In this document: piece by piece, positions 48,535-60,858 of the stretch
Layout: each line of letters begins with the position of its first letter
How positions within the stretch are numbered: position 1 is the stretch's first letter
Origin: Bryum argenteum
Taxonomy: Eukaryota; Streptophyta; Bryopsida; Bryales; Bryaceae
DNA length: 64,000 nt
Assembly: GCA_037043015.1 (NCBI GenBank)
Contig: CM073324.1
Coordinates: 14,839,013-14,903,012 of the forward strand
Direction: 5' to 3'
Notes under the pieces: generated by a model
What the model was told of the DNA's origin: nothing
Database searches by the model: none
The model's input: only the letters and a program-made list of their open reading frames with translations
Translations under genes and position numbers: made by a program

Positions 48535-49460
48535 CCCCTAAACTACCAAGGCCTCCGATTAGGAGATTTGCGATTTCGGGCAGCCTAAGTCAAGATGTTA
48601 AAAGTAATATTTTTGCCTAAGATTTTTACCGGATGTTCCCTATACTACAAGGTGTATGTGGGAAAATTTGCAAAGTCAAACTCCACCTATGGAGTTCTTA
48701 AACGCAAATTTTAGTTTTCAGCCTTGGGGCGGGCAGAAAAAAACTTTTTATTTTTACCTTTTTTTAAAATTTTTTTTTTGAAATCTTTTCTTGATTGATT
48801 TTGTACTTAGGTTTCCAAGTGACCCAAGTTGAAACTTTTACCAATCCTACAAGGGCACCCTTCAAAAATTACAAGAGCTAGATTCAAAGTTTTCTTTGAT
48901 ATTTCTGTTTTTTCTTTCAAAATTCGCCAAAATTTGAGATTTTGGAATTTCTTGAATTTCTTTTTTCTTGAAATTCAAAAAATCAAGAAGTTATATACTC
49001 ACCGTTCATTTTTTCCATAAACCATATACAATAAACGTGGTGCATGTTTTACCAAATCCTTGATTTCTACCTTCTTCTAGTAAATAAGTTGCATGAAGGT
49101 TCAAAAAGCAAAATGAGTGTCTAAAATATTGCATGGGCATGCTCAACTTAGTTATATACATGGAAAAAAATATGAGCTAGATGTTTAAGGTAATAAGCAT
49201 CACGTTTTCCTTTGCACAAAGTCGACTATGTTTGCTGAAAAAAAAATTGTATCAACTTTGAATGTTATGATCTTACAAATGGCTACGATCCAACGGTTGA
49301 AATTTCGGCCACTACCTCTAATAATAGTTCTCTTCAAGATCATACGGTTGAAAGTTTCAAAAGAGTGTAAAAAATATTTGCACACTCCAAAGTTTACAAG
49401 GTGGTATGAAATTGCAATTTTGGAGTTTAGAGCTCACAAAACACCATGGTAGTTTAGGGG
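48535..49460. mobile_element. Non-autonomous element with 17-bp inverted ends and TTAA flanks
   Basis: CCCCTAAACTACCAAGG (48535-48551) is mirrored at 49444-49460, whose complement reads CCCCTAAACTACCATGG (16 of 17). Each end is directly followed on the outside by TTAA (48531-48534 and 49461-49464). TTAA duplications with C-rich ends are the hallmark of piggyBac-type insertion. The ~926-bp inside has no transposase frame. It is related to the copies at 29.4, 50.4 and 60.9 kb. Assignment to piggyBac is inference from the flanks only. Confidence 0.7.
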
Positions 49461-50353
49461 TTAAGTTTACCGGTACAGGATACTGCAGTTTCCAGTTGCG
49501 AACTGTCTTCGCCATAGCACTCTGAATTTAGCGAAGCAATCCAAGTTGGCGCTGGCACCTTTTTCGTGAAGAATGCAATCTTCTACCCTTCAGAGCTTAT
49601 GTGTAATTAGTTAGCATAACAAACTGTCGTTGCATTGTTCTAGCTACAAGCGTTGTGCAGAAATATTCTTAGCAAGTTCAAAGATTGTGGCTAAGTTTTG
49701 ATGCATTACGATTGGGGACTTCAGTTGGCTTGAGATTGAGAGAGAGCTTTCATTGTAAGCATATGAGGCTGGTGCTTCCTCACATGTAAATTGGCAATTG
49801 TGTCACTGTACCCTATTTGAGCTTCACCTTCATTGAGCACGCAAATCTTTAATCTAGGAGAGATTTTGAAAACGAGGCTTTGGATAACTTTATTCTAGAA
49901 TCGCCATAGTTTTGGAACTCATACGGGTGACTGGATGATTAAGTGATTTTCAAGAGTAGTAAGATTGAACTAGATCGATTGCATGTTATGGCCTGGAGGC
50001 TCTCTGCAAAATTGCCAAGCTTTTTATTTTTGCTTGACGTGAAGCATTGCGCCACAATTGCGCTTGCTTTGGATATCTAGATTTTTAACAAATTGTGGTT
50101 GTATCTCATTTAATATGCGATAAAATTGATATTGCAAATGCACTCTTCGCACTGCAATGTTTCAACTTTGCAGTTCTTATTAAAGGTTGGACATACAATG
50201 GGCAAAGCTCTTGATGGGGCCAATTCAAGGGAGAATCCACTCAAGTGATTGGCACAAGTGAACCTTGGCCCCTAAATTTTAGAGAATCCACTCAAGTGAT
50301 TGGCCAAGTGAATCTCTTGAAAATGGCCCAAAAGGCCTTGCATGGGGAGTTGA

Positions 50354-50907
50354 CCCCTAAATTTTACTAACCTATTTTTAGCCAAAACACATTTTCATGA
50401 TATGTCACTGTTATGGATGGAAATAAAGGTAAGTTCTTTAGATCTCAACTATACAAACTTATTGTAAGGTTAGTGTAGGTCATGTAGGTCAAAAAGTTGG
50501 CCTCATAGATTGTCAGATCATAACATATTTTACTACTAAAGAGAATTGCAAAATTTCAACACTTTCTCTTTGAAGTGACAATGCATCCAATAGACTCACT
50601 TGAATAAAAAGATCACCAACTAAAAAGTTGATCACATTTAATTTGATACTATTGGCTTGCAATGGTAAAACATGCAAGTGTTTGAAATTCTAAGAAGTCA
50701 GAATAGTTGCCTACACTAAAATGCATGCCATTTGTTCACACATCATTGTTTGGGTATGCAATTTTAACAACACAAACAAGGCTTAATTCGTGACTCAATC
50801 CAAGTGGATCGAACATAAACGAAGCCCATATAAGGAAGTAATTGCTCTTCAAAGTTTCTCCCCTTCATCCAAAATGTTGTTTTTTTGACACAAGGGACGT
50901 TTAGGGG
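50354..50907. mobile_element. Shorter relative of the CCCCTAAA-ended element
   Basis: The ends are CCCCTAAATTTTAC (50354) and ACGTTTAGGGG (ends 50907), flanked by TTGA and TTCA, which look like altered TTAA sites. The interior matches 60950-61490, for instance TCATAGATTG(T/C)(C/G)AGATCATAA and CTCCAAAGTTTCT-type passages. No coding capacity. Confidence 0.55.
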
Positions 50908-52000
50908 TTCACTCCAAGTGCCCAATCAACCATTTTATGGTCGATCCCAAATTTTGAGGAGCTGTAGCACTATAAATAAATATCCCGCCACATTTTGTGG
51001 CACCTCAAAAAGAGGCTCTCGACTTGCTAAAGGTAGCGTCTTTCGAAGTTGTCCTCCTTGCGTAGTCACGCACCCAATTTCCACCCAAACTCATGTCCAA
51101 ACGGGTTTTCTCCAATTTCCACCCAAACTCTTGCCCATACTCGTTGTCTTCTTGAACGCCAAGCAAGGTTGAATGTAGTCAGGGAAGAGGGGTTGTTAGA
51201 TTTATTGACCTTTCGAATCTACAACCTTTCAAAGTCTTTACAATATTCTGCTGTATCTCCTATAACAGCATGGGTTCCAGCATTCCAACCAACAATTGGC
51301 TCCTCCCTGAGATGCCAACTCAGCCAATTACCACGTCGGAGGACCTGACGTGGCAATGGCAAAGAACTCCGGTCACCAAGAGATACAGAGCCTCACCGGC
51401 TCACCGCACTCAATCGGACCCAACAGCGATTCTTCTTTCGAAACCCACAATCGCATCATCTTCCTCACGATTACCATTTCCAGAATCGCCCTAATCTCAC
51501 GCTGGTGATCCCATTTCCTCCCTTTCCCGTTCCGTGAGCCTCCTTCTTTTGTACTCTCCCTAAAAATCAAATCAACAATAAGCATCATCAGCACCTTCCT
51601 TCACTCTCTTCAATTGTAACCAATGCTAATACATACTAACTCAAATCGATGATGGTATCATGTTACAGAACAATGCTTCTTATGCTTTCACGTTTGTATT
51701 ATAGGTTTTTCGATTCTGCAACACCTAAATTATGGCATTGAGAGTGGAAAGTTTGAATGATATAATCAATGGACAGTTGGGGTTCTTATTTCTTGAAGGC
51801 TATGTGTCGAGATTTGAAGTGGTTTGAATGCTTTGATCATGTCTCATTGTTTGAATGGTTATCTTAGCGGTGTTCTAAGAATATACATTTGGAGACGGTT
51901 AGACCTAATTGCTGTCTGTATGTGCAGGAATTAGTGCATAAGAGGCTCCCGTGATCGTTCGGTGTCAAGCGATTAACCTTCATTTGAAGGTGCTGTGACC

Positions 52001-54209
52001 ATGATGCTAAAATGTGTGTCTTTCTCACCTTTGGTCTCTGGAAAAGTCTCCAGCGCCATCCACAAGTCAAGTTATAGTTGTAGTCTACGGAAGGGTGCTC
52101 AACATCCTCCTTTCTACCTGCTTGCAGCCAAAAGTTGCGGACCATCCCTGCTCGGTGAGAAGATTTTAGCAGCATTCAAACTTCCTAAGCAGATTGGAGC
52201 TGCTCCTCTCACTCGTTCCAATGTAAATCATGTGGTAAGCTTACATGCCTCCAATCTTGCATAAAACTCAGACTATCTCAAGCTATGGACAGGGAATCCT
52301 CTCGTATGGGCTCGTTTATGCTTTAACCATGAGTTAGGGAGAGCACTCTGCTGATGATGTTCGATCGATTACCTTGTAAACCGATTATGCAAGAATTTAG
52401 ACATTGCTCTCCTTTGGTTGATCGGATTTGCAATATCATATTCCATGTCTGAGCTTCAAATCGTTGTATACAATGGCTTCCGTTTCTGCCGACCCTTTCA
52501 TCTAAATTGCAAGCATTTCATAACACTTCAAGGTTTAGACTATCATAGAGAATAGGCTTCCTTATGTGTAACCATGAGTCATGGAGCTATCTTGTTTTGA
52601 GCATTTTATGGAATATCTTGTGAGATCGACCCATCTACATTGGTTACCTTAGTCATTCGACTTGCAGTATGACATTTCCTGTTGAGTGCTTTTTCTGGTT
52701 GGCAGAATGGATTCGCGAGGAACAGTTTACAGGCCGGCTGGCCACGGAGCTCAGAGGCTAGCCAGTTCAATTCTGCGGCCGTGAAGGCGATCCATGGAAA
52801 GCCCAACGTGTCTGCTGCCAAATTGCAGGAAGGGCTTTGGTCAGCATCATCATCATCATCAGGAAGGGCACCGAGGAAGCTGCAGGCGAGTGGAGACGGG
52901 CATGGACCGTGGCTGTTGTTTGGCCTTTGCTGTATCTGCGCATCAGCGGCAGCGGCTGCTGCAGGCTCGTTTGCTCCTCGCGTATTGATTGGTAGCCCCC
53001 CTGCCGCGGCTGAAGCTCTGGCTAGGAGGTCGACACTTCCGGCTTCTGCGTCTAGTTCAGAAAGTGAGGCATCTCATGGGAAGAAAGTTTATTTTGACTA
53101 TCATGTCACTGGTGAGGTCATGACCCCAATTGGTGATGCAGAAATTGGTACCCCTTCTTTCTTGTCTGCACATACATACCAATACACACTTCTACTCTGC
53201 TCTTACCGCCATTCGCATCTGGTATTCATTCTTAGGGGAGTTGATAGTAGTTGCTTTGAAAGATCGCCCAGTCTGAGATTGATTGTGTTCGCTCAGTTGC
53301 ATTTGTTTGCTGAGCAGGTGTTCCTGGAGATGGACGGTGTTTGTTTCGTGCAGTAGCACATGGCGCTTGCTTGAGAAGCGGGAGACCAGCTCCTGATGAA
53401 AGCACTCAACGTCAGATGGCTGATGACCTGCGTAATAAAGCTCTAGACGAGCTTGTGCGACGTCGAGAATCGTCAGAATGGTATGCTTGAACAATTCTGT
53501 CGATCAATTCTTTTAAATTGAAAACTGCTACTTGCTGATCTCCAAGGTTGCATTCCAACCATTCTTACAAATGCATTTGCAGTTGTAAATTGGCTAAATG
53601 GGCTACCAGTTGTTTTGCAATCGGTCATCAGACATCTAGGTATGATGTCTAGAGTCCAAATGGATGTATATATGAGCAATCTTTGTTGTTCATTCAGCCT
53701 CGTTGATTTCTGAACAATGTACAGGTTCATCGAAGGAGATTTCGACGCGTATGTGAGGCGCATGCGTTTACCCCATACATGGGGTGGCGAGCCTGAGCTT
53801 CTGATGCTTTCCAATGTCCTCCGGCAAGTCTCAAATCTGTCATTGAAGCACATGAGAAAGGCATTCGTTGTACTTAGAAACTTACACTTGGAATATGTGA
53901 ATGAATCTTTTTCAATCATAAGCATGAAGTGATCATATTCGTAAGCACTGTCTACCTTAGAGGCTCATTCATCATGGGCGAAGGTGGTTTTTGGATCTCC
54001 ATCAATTTCAAGGGGCTAACATCGTACGCTTTCGTGTCCACAGGATGCCCATTACAGTGTACATGAAGGATAAAGGCGGTGTGATCTCTATCGCAGAATA
54101 CGGTCAAGAGTTTGGTACCGACAAACCCATTCGGGTCTTATATCATGGCTTCGGACACTACGAAGCCCTGCATTTACCGGAAGACACACCCGTGAATTCA
54201 AGACTGTAA
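52001..54209 (+). CDS. OTU-domain cysteine protease (deubiquitinase, OTU4-like)
   Basis: OTU proteases cleave ubiquitin from proteins or chains. Five exons: 52001-52234, 52706-53147, 53318-53480, 53725-53823 and 54044-54209, giving 367 residues in a consistent frame. The N-terminal ~225 residues are Ser/Ala-rich and of low complexity, with a hydrophobic stretch (LLFGLCCICASAAAAAAG). The catalytic core is in the last three exons: PGDGRCLFRAVAHGA with Asp and Cys of the DGxC motif, then WFIEGDFDAYV, HTWGGEPELLMLSNVL, and HGFGHYEAL with the catalytic His. It matches the plant OTU group of Arabidopsis At3g57810 (OTU4). Intron 4 (53824-54043) has a GC donor (CCG|GCAAGT) and normal AG acceptor. The N-terminus may be an organelle transit signal or membrane anchor; this is uncertain. 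The start is the first of two adjacent ATGs at 52001. Confidence 0.88.
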
Positions 54210-54746
54210 GTGCATAGGGACTCACATATGCAGTAACAGTTGCATCCCAAACTGTCTGTATGTAATAGAATTTTGACAGATCTAGACTTAGATTCCCTAT
54301 GAACGTTACCTGTATTATGTAGAGGATTCTACTGAGGACCGTTTAAAAGAGAGATGGCAGTTTTTTCTGTGTCTTGGGGTAATAGAAATGTTGGATTATT
54401 GAATCCGTAAGATGAAAGCTTGTATTAGGATTTAGCTGGTTGGAGTTTCTTGTGGTACTTCAGGAAAGGTACAGATGTTTACTTTAGGGTATCAGGCTTT
54501 GATGGGAATCGGTATGCAGGTCTTATTGCTCTGCTTCATCAAGTAAAACTTATCCAACGAGAAGGAAGAGATGACAAATGAGTTCAATAATCCTGTAACA
54601 CATACGAGAGATTGAAGATGTGGCTGGCTGATCTTAAAATTTCTAAGCGATGGTATGAACACCTTGCATATTATAGCCCATCGAAGGAAAGTACCAAGAT
54701 GTGCAAATATATGTTGCATGAGGAGTGTTCTCTCTTCTATGACCTG

Positions 54747-54970
54747 CAGGCTTTCAAGAATGGATCCAAATGAGCTCTATTCACATCAACCTTGATAAAA
54801 TGGATCAAATGAACACTCTATTTACGCCAACCTTGAAAAGAGGCATGAAGGTTTGCAGACTTACTTCAAGAATGGATCAAATGAACACTCTATTCATGCA
54901 AGCCTTGAAAGAGGCATGAAGTTTTGCAGGCTTACACTCTATTCACGCCATCCTTGAAAGAGGCATGAAG
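54747..54970 (+). repeat. Four imperfect tandem copies of a 45-70-bp unit
   Basis: The words GCAG(G/A)CTTAC, CAAGAATGGATC(C)AAATGA, ACACTCTATTCA and CTTGAAAGAGGCATGAAG recur four times with internal deletions. The units decay in length from left to right. Confidence 0.75.
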
Positions 54971-55511
54971 TTGTTTGTAGTTAAAACTTGACGATCACCT
55001 GGAGCGAGTGTTTATGTGCTACTTAAAAAATGTGAATCCAATGTCATAGCCAACAACATTGTTGTTACAATTAGAATGTTGTGTACCTCAACTTACCAAA
55101 ACATGGATCTTGCCACATGGGAACAAAGACTAAGACTTAGCAATCACTCACTGCACTACTAGGAAGACCTACGAATTTGGTAGCCAAATACAAGTCCTTG
55201 ATTATCTTACTTTGGAAGTGCGAAGTCAACGTAGCATTCTTAAATTAGTATACTTTGGACCTTTTTGTGTTGATGAACGTGCCCACTATAATGGTATTCA
55301 GATGGCTCCATTTTTAAAAATTGGCCCAAAAAAGAAAAACGATTCAGAAATAAGGCAAATTTACTATTTAATGCAATCAATAATCATTGACCACGCTTTC
55401 AAGAAAGGTCCTACCTTGTGTTGATGATAGAATGGAACAAAGTGATCTAACAGGATTAATTTCTTGAACAAAATTTATTGAGTAATGACAATTCATAGAG
55501 TTTGTCTTACC

Positions 55512-55615
55512 AATTTTGATAGAGGTGTGTAGGAATAATCAAACTTTTAAAATTAAATGGAAGATGAGGTAATTTTGATAAGAGGTGTATAGGAATAATC
55601 AAACTTTTAAAATTA
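55512..55615 (+). repeat. Tandem duplication of a ~58-bp unit
   Basis: AATTTTGATA(A)GAGGTGT(G/A)TAGGAATAATC occurs twice, each copy continuing with AAACTTTTAAAATTAA. Two differences separate the copies. Confidence 0.75.
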
Positions 55616-56207
55616 AGATTTGTATTGGTGGATGTAAATGAAAGGAGCCAACCATTGGATTGTTATTAAAATCTTTTGCATTGTTAGCAATATTTTGTGC
55701 ATTTGTGTAATTGTAAAGTCATCAAACTCTTACACTCTTTAAACAAAGTAATCACCAGACACAAGAATAAGGTACAATAAAGGCCCAACTCGAGCATCAT
55801 TTACGACTGTAGAGAAAATTCTATAACACTAGAAATTTCGTTTTCATGGTTCAATTTCAACATCAAAGTTCTTTCTTTGCTACAACCCACTGAAAAAGAC
55901 GTGATGTAAAGTGATCATTGAGATGAGAAGAAAAAGAATGTTGTATCCTCAATAGAGATTTTAAATATTCTGAAGGACCGAGATCATCTAGACAGCAAGT
56001 TTACGGAGCAGGTACGTAGAGCTAAAGGACGAGGCATGTGCGACAGTAACACTGAGGCATGCGAGACGGTTGCAGCACTCGAGAATCCTCAACTGTTTTG
56101 AGATCACAGCAAAATTAAAGTTACTCTTCACCACTCGATAAAATGCCCACCTGCTCAAAATAAAACACCTCCATGAACCCGATGCTTCAGCTTTAGCTTC
56201 AGCTCCA

Positions 56208-58343
56208 ATGGCCAGATACAGGAAATGCCCGAGACCCTGTGCGCAAGGAAACTCCTGCAAATGGATGCTCAAGATGCTGCAGCAGGTGCCGCCACTGAAG
56301 TGCCCTTACTTCCTCAAGAATGTCAGCAGCTTCATGCTATGGCGACCCAGCAATCCTTGCCCCCGCCTGGTAAGCTCGCAACTCAGTATTCATACACTGG
56401 AGCATATACTGACAGTGGAAAGTACTGGAATTGCAGGAAGTACCGGCAGATTTCGTGCAAAGACACAGTGACAAGCTCACTGACATGGTGGAAGTGAGAG
56501 GACCTTGCAAGAGCACCTGGCACATGAGAGTCAACATTCTGATGCAGAGACACAGGCGAGTCATGTTGGACTGGGGATGGAGAACTCTCGTCAACGACTT
56601 GGGACTGCGCCAGGGCGACCATATTTTGTTCGTGCTCACGGCTTTCTCCAAGTTCAAGGTGTACATCTTTGATGACGTTGGAATCAGGAGAAGGCTGAGC
56701 TCACTCTACACCATGCAGGATGCTGCTTCGATGGTACCGTCCTGCATTTGGAAGCAAGCTCCCTGGGAAAGAGACGAGGGCGAACGAGCGTTAGTGCCGA
56801 CTGAGCCCTGGAAGGTAAGGCTGAGGGAAAAGGCTGTAGCGTGCAAGCCTGTTGTGGTTGAGCTTTCTGATGACAACAACTGCCAAGAGCCCAGCGAGTC
56901 AGAATATACCTTGAAGGGAAGTGGAGTTCGGTTGGAGGAGAGTGATAGTTTTCAATCGTCCCAGAGAAGTGCCTTCCGCAAAAGTGCAGTCCGACTCGTA
57001 CCTCCCAAGACTCCCCCTAGTTTCATCAAGAAGGTGCCGGCCATCAGCTTGAAAGACGAAACTGGCATCCATTGCGCACACCTGGTGAGATAGCAATCTG
57101 TCAGTTTGATGAACATCAAATCTACTTACTTCCTTCCGCTTAAGTAACGACACCTGATTGCGAATTCGAAACTTCATTGGGGTCAACACTAGAGATATCC
57201 TGTACACCCCAATCTGCTTTCAGGAATTGTCGTTTCGATATATCGACATGAATCGACATCAGAAAACTTCAGTAAGACACAAGGTTGGAGGTTTTCTTCT
57301 TAAGAGTACTAGCCGAGAAGCACAAGCTTGTAGACGCGTCGGAATTTTCCTGCAATAGTCAAGGGACTTGAAGGAGGGTCGTCACCTTTCGTAATTGTTG
57401 CCATTGCATTTGCAGGAGGTTCCAGGCATCTTCACACAACGCCATGAGAGACTGTTCAAGGAGTACGTTAGCCTGCAGGGACCTACGGGTCGGGTGTGGC
57501 ATGTCCGATGTCAGATCACTGTTCAACATGGTTACAAGCGAGTCAAACTGAAAGCTGGATGGTTCGACTTCGCCGTGGACAATATGGTGAAGCTTCATGA
57601 CCAGCTCCTCTTCACGTATGTGGCTGAAGGCCAGTTTCGGGTGCAGATCGTTACCAAGGGCCACCGTCCGAGAGGGAGACCCCGTCACGTCCGACCAGGT
57701 AACTCATCGAGAAACCCCATTGCTATTCAAAGAGATTAGGAATACGAAAGTGAAGACAGCACAATCTTACTTTCCTCCTAGTATGAGAAAACGGTTATCA
57801 GTTACCTACAAGCACAAACAAGGCTAACTTTCTCTAATTAAACAAATATTCACCCAATGAAATCAGGCAACAAACGCACTTCCAAAGTAAAGTCATCCAA
57901 CTTTTCGTGGATATCTGAATCTCATGCTCTATTTGTAATGATGAAGACCATGGTGCCATTGAGGTTATGGCTATTTTCGGTTCGAGAAAGGCTTCTCACT
58001 TTGGGGATAACTCTGATGTCCAGGTGAAAATGAGGTATACTGTACGTACCTTCCACCACCACCACCAAAGCAAAAAATCCAGGACTCAGAACGTGCACAC
58101 TGCATGCCAGAAGAAATCGTGCAGGAAGGTAAAGCTCGAATGACTCAGAAGGACCAGACGGAGACACCAGGCACGCCAACATCATCCGACTACCAGCAAC
58201 CAGACATCAACAGAGACACTTTGAAGAGTAGAATAAGTCTGTTGCAGCAGCAGCTTTTGACGCATAGGAAGACGCTAAACAAGGTGGAAGAGCGTTCCAC
58301 AAGCAGGAGAGGGAGGATGGAGTGGGGACTAGGACACTCATGA
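56208..58343 (+). CDS. Protein with two B3 DNA-binding domains (REM-like)
   Basis: Plant-specific B3 proteins bind DNA in the nucleus. Exons 56208-56369, 56437-57084, 57416-57698 and 58111-58343 give 441 residues in one frame, all GT-AG. The first B3 domain spans exons 1-2: CPYFLKN, LEVPADFVQRHSDKL, STWHMRVN, LVNDLGLRQGDHILFVL and FKVYIFD. The second starts exon 3: EVPGIFTQRHERLF, GRVWHVRCQI, WFDFAVDN, LHDQLLFTYV and FRVQIV. The splice junction falls at the same codon of both domains (before EVP), consistent with domain duplication. A basic stretch (RPRGRPRHVRP) follows, resembling an AT-hook. The last exon is less certain: it encodes a Gln/Lys-rich segment and a likely coiled coil (LKSRISLLQQQLLTHRKTLN). 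If it is not used, the frame ends at 57739. Start: first ATG at 56208. Confidence 0.82.
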
Positions 58344-59581
58344 ACTTAAAATGCCTTAGAATCAGATCTCTTCTTTGTCAAATCAGATTCTTTGCAGAGA
58401 CCTAACGTTCTTGACTAGCAGCTAAAAGAAACGAGAACGAGTGTTAGTCAAGAGATAGCAAAGACAATATTAGTTTGCGATGAGAATTCAGATGTAATAG
58501 AGCGCTTACAAGCAACGTGCTCGCAACAACCTCCATGTGACTTTTCGTACATGAGTGCGTTGCAAACTAGGATCACACCCTTTGCAACATCTGCAAGAAT
58601 CAACTTTATTGTCCATCTGGTGAATAGAGGAGTCTCATCTAGAAACTCACTCCTGCCGGACGATGTTACAAGCAGAGCAATACTTCTTCGGTTGATCTCT
58701 AGACACAACTCGACGCTCACAAGCATTACCCCTAAAGCATTCGGTTCATGATGAACTGTGAGACGATTAAGTGGACCATCGTGTATGCAATTGACTTTCT
58801 AGAACTAAGTGCCAGTTCCTCAGTCTCACAACATCATCAGCCATTTGAAGGTCAAAAGCGCTCAATGCTCAAATACAGTGTCAAGCATTCTCGAAAACTG
58901 TCTTCATCCAAGCCCCGACCTCATGCTAAAACCAAAGACTCCAATCCAACTCCGTGATTGCAAGTCACTCCACGAAGCGTATGCGTCCTCGAAAAGCATC
59001 ACAGAAGTAGCAAAACAAAAACCTAGATTTCATTTGCTCCAGCATTACATGACATCATGATTCTCTACAGCTTCGCTGAACATAGAGCGAGCATCCGCAT
59101 TCCCTAAAATCGGGGAAGCAACCACGAAGTGCTGGAAAGATATCACGCCATCTGCCTCTTCAAATTCAGAATCGCCTCATGTTCTTAGACGCCATCCATA
59201 CTCACAGCCAATAGCGACATCAGACTATCAGTTCATTCCCATTCGGGCCAAAAACCCTAATCCATATCATCGCCACCATAGTAACAGAACCAAGCAACCA
59301 ACTCACCTTCACTCACAGACCGATCCAAGATTCACAAGCCCATCGAAGACATCACGGTTCCAATTAGGTCAAGAATTGCTCAAACAGCTTGTTCTTCTTC
59401 AATGGTCCTCAAGGGAAAAGGTTAGATACATATGTCCTGCCTTGCCACACATCTGCTCGTTGACACAGATGTCCCCTCTGATACTCTAAACAACACCGAA
59501 CAGAAATGCCTGCCGGTAATCAAAAGAGCATCCCCATTCCCGCGTATTAATCTATAACAATTGTCCGATCAGTTTCTAAAC
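58344..59581. other. Intergenic between the convergent B3 and CHCH genes
   Basis: The two genes are transcribed towards each other, so this stretch should hold both 3' UTRs. No additional gene or repeat is recognised. Confidence 0.5.
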
Positions 59582-60004
59582 TCACAGCACCATATGCGAC
59601 GACGATCCGCGACGGCACTCGTTAAGCATGTCGATGTAAAACTGGCATTTCCCGATGTCGCTGTTGTTGGCATTCACGCAATCCTGGAACGCCTTGGACT
59701 GGTTCTGGCACGCGTCCGCGGACACGGGCTGCGCCATGGGAGCACCGTTCTCGGCCGGGGCGCCGTTGTGCACGTGCTCGACGGTGCGCGGGCCCATGAT
59801 GCTGTCGACGGCGCGGTGGGCGACGGCAGAGCCTGTGCCGAACGCCATCCCCTGCGCGATGGTGGCGCCAAGGCCGGCCATCATGCCTCCTCCTCCCGAG
59901 CTCTGCTGCGGCACGGCGGGCGGGTGCGCCTGGTGCACGGGCGCGGGTGGCGGGGCCGAGCGAGCCACCGGCCGCGGCGCAGGTCGTGATCGCTGGCGAG
60001 GCAT
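59582..60004 (-). CDS. Twin CX9C (CHCH) mitochondrial protein, CHCHD2/CHCHD10-like, copy 1
   Basis: Intronless frame of 140 residues. The N-terminal ~40 residues are rich in Arg, Ala and Pro, as in targeting regions of the family. A Gly-rich hydrophobic segment (MMAGLGATIAQGMAFG) precedes the conserved AVDSIMGPRTVEHVHNG. The C-terminus has two CX9C pairs (CQNQSKAFQDC and CQFYIDMLNEC). In CHCH proteins these form two disulfides through the MIA40 pathway of the intermembrane space. It is nearly identical to the divergent gene at 63177-63596. The GC content is far above the surrounding DNA. Start: ATG complement at 60002-60004, where the paralogue also starts. Confidence 0.9.
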   Translation of the reverse strand: MPRQRSRPAPRPVARSAPPPAPVHQAHPPAVPQQSSGGGGMMAGLGATIAQGMAFGTGSAVAHRAVDSIMGPRTVEHVHNGAPAENGAPMAQPVSADACQNQSKAFQDCVNANNSDIGKCQFYIDMLNECRRGSSSHMVL

Positions 60005-60858
60005 GGCGCTTGGCTTTGATCCGAACTCGGTGATGGCGAGCTAGGGTTCGAGGATTGCAATAACAACGCGGTAATGATCCTGCAACAAAACAGGACAGTG
60101 ATGGCAAAACGAGAGAGACGACCTCTAGAAGGTTCTTTATTGGCTGTGGCTCTCTAACTTCCGACGTGGCTGCTTCTCGGATGAGGTGGACTATTGGATC
60201 CTGCTTCCTCCTCGAAAACCAAAGAGCACCACAAATCGAACAACTTTTGTATTCAACCAAGAAGTGGATTTTAGCTTTTTCATTTAGGAATTTGCAATGT
60301 TCCTAAGAGGTAATTTTTAGCTTAAAATAAGGTATTCACTACTAAGGAGCACCTATAAGTTTCTACTCATTTGAATTATAAAATTTTGTGTTAATCAAGA
60401 AGTAATTCCTATATGAGATAGGCTAGTTCGATGGAAATCATATTAAAATCAAAATACCTAAAAATGAGGAAATGGAATTGGACTTGGAATTGGCAGGAGT
60501 ATTGAATATTTAACAACCAATATCCCAATCAATGAGTTAGACTATCCCTACTTTTGACATAATTTTTACAAATGAGTGGATTTTTTTTTTTTGCAAATTG
60601 TATCCAACTTGAACACATGGGTATTCTATGGAATGTGAGAAGGTGAAAGACTGCTTGAAGGACTTCAATAACCCTATTAGAGCCTGAGAAGTGGGAGCTC
60701 AAAGTTATGGACCCTACAAAGGTGTACATGCCTTTTTGTGAGACTATACGATATTAATAGTTACTAGTATAAGTATTAAGTGTAACACATGAACGATGCA
60801 ATACAAAAGTGGAACTAGAAATGCAAATAGGACCATTTTGTGTTTTGAGTGACTTTAA

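Larger units (their letters stand above)
45594..52000. other. Intergenic, TNL gene to OTU gene; repeats and a pseudogene fragment
   Basis: The stretch holds a decayed copy of the TNL tail, a perfect 38-bp triplication, and two elements of the CCCCTAAA-ended family, listed separately. An open frame at 45759-46070 is unrecognised. The last ~700 bp before 52001 should be the OTU promoter and 5' UTR. Confidence 0.5.
54210..56207. other. Intergenic, OTU gene to B3 gene, with two small tandem arrays
   Basis: AT-rich DNA following the OTU gene, containing the repeats listed at 54747 and 55512. No gene is recognised. Confidence 0.5.

Noticed and set aside
59561-60260. Long open frames on the other strand and in other frames of the CHCH genes
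   Set aside because: They overlap GC-rich coding sequence and appear at mirrored positions in both copies. They are shadows of the CHCH frames.
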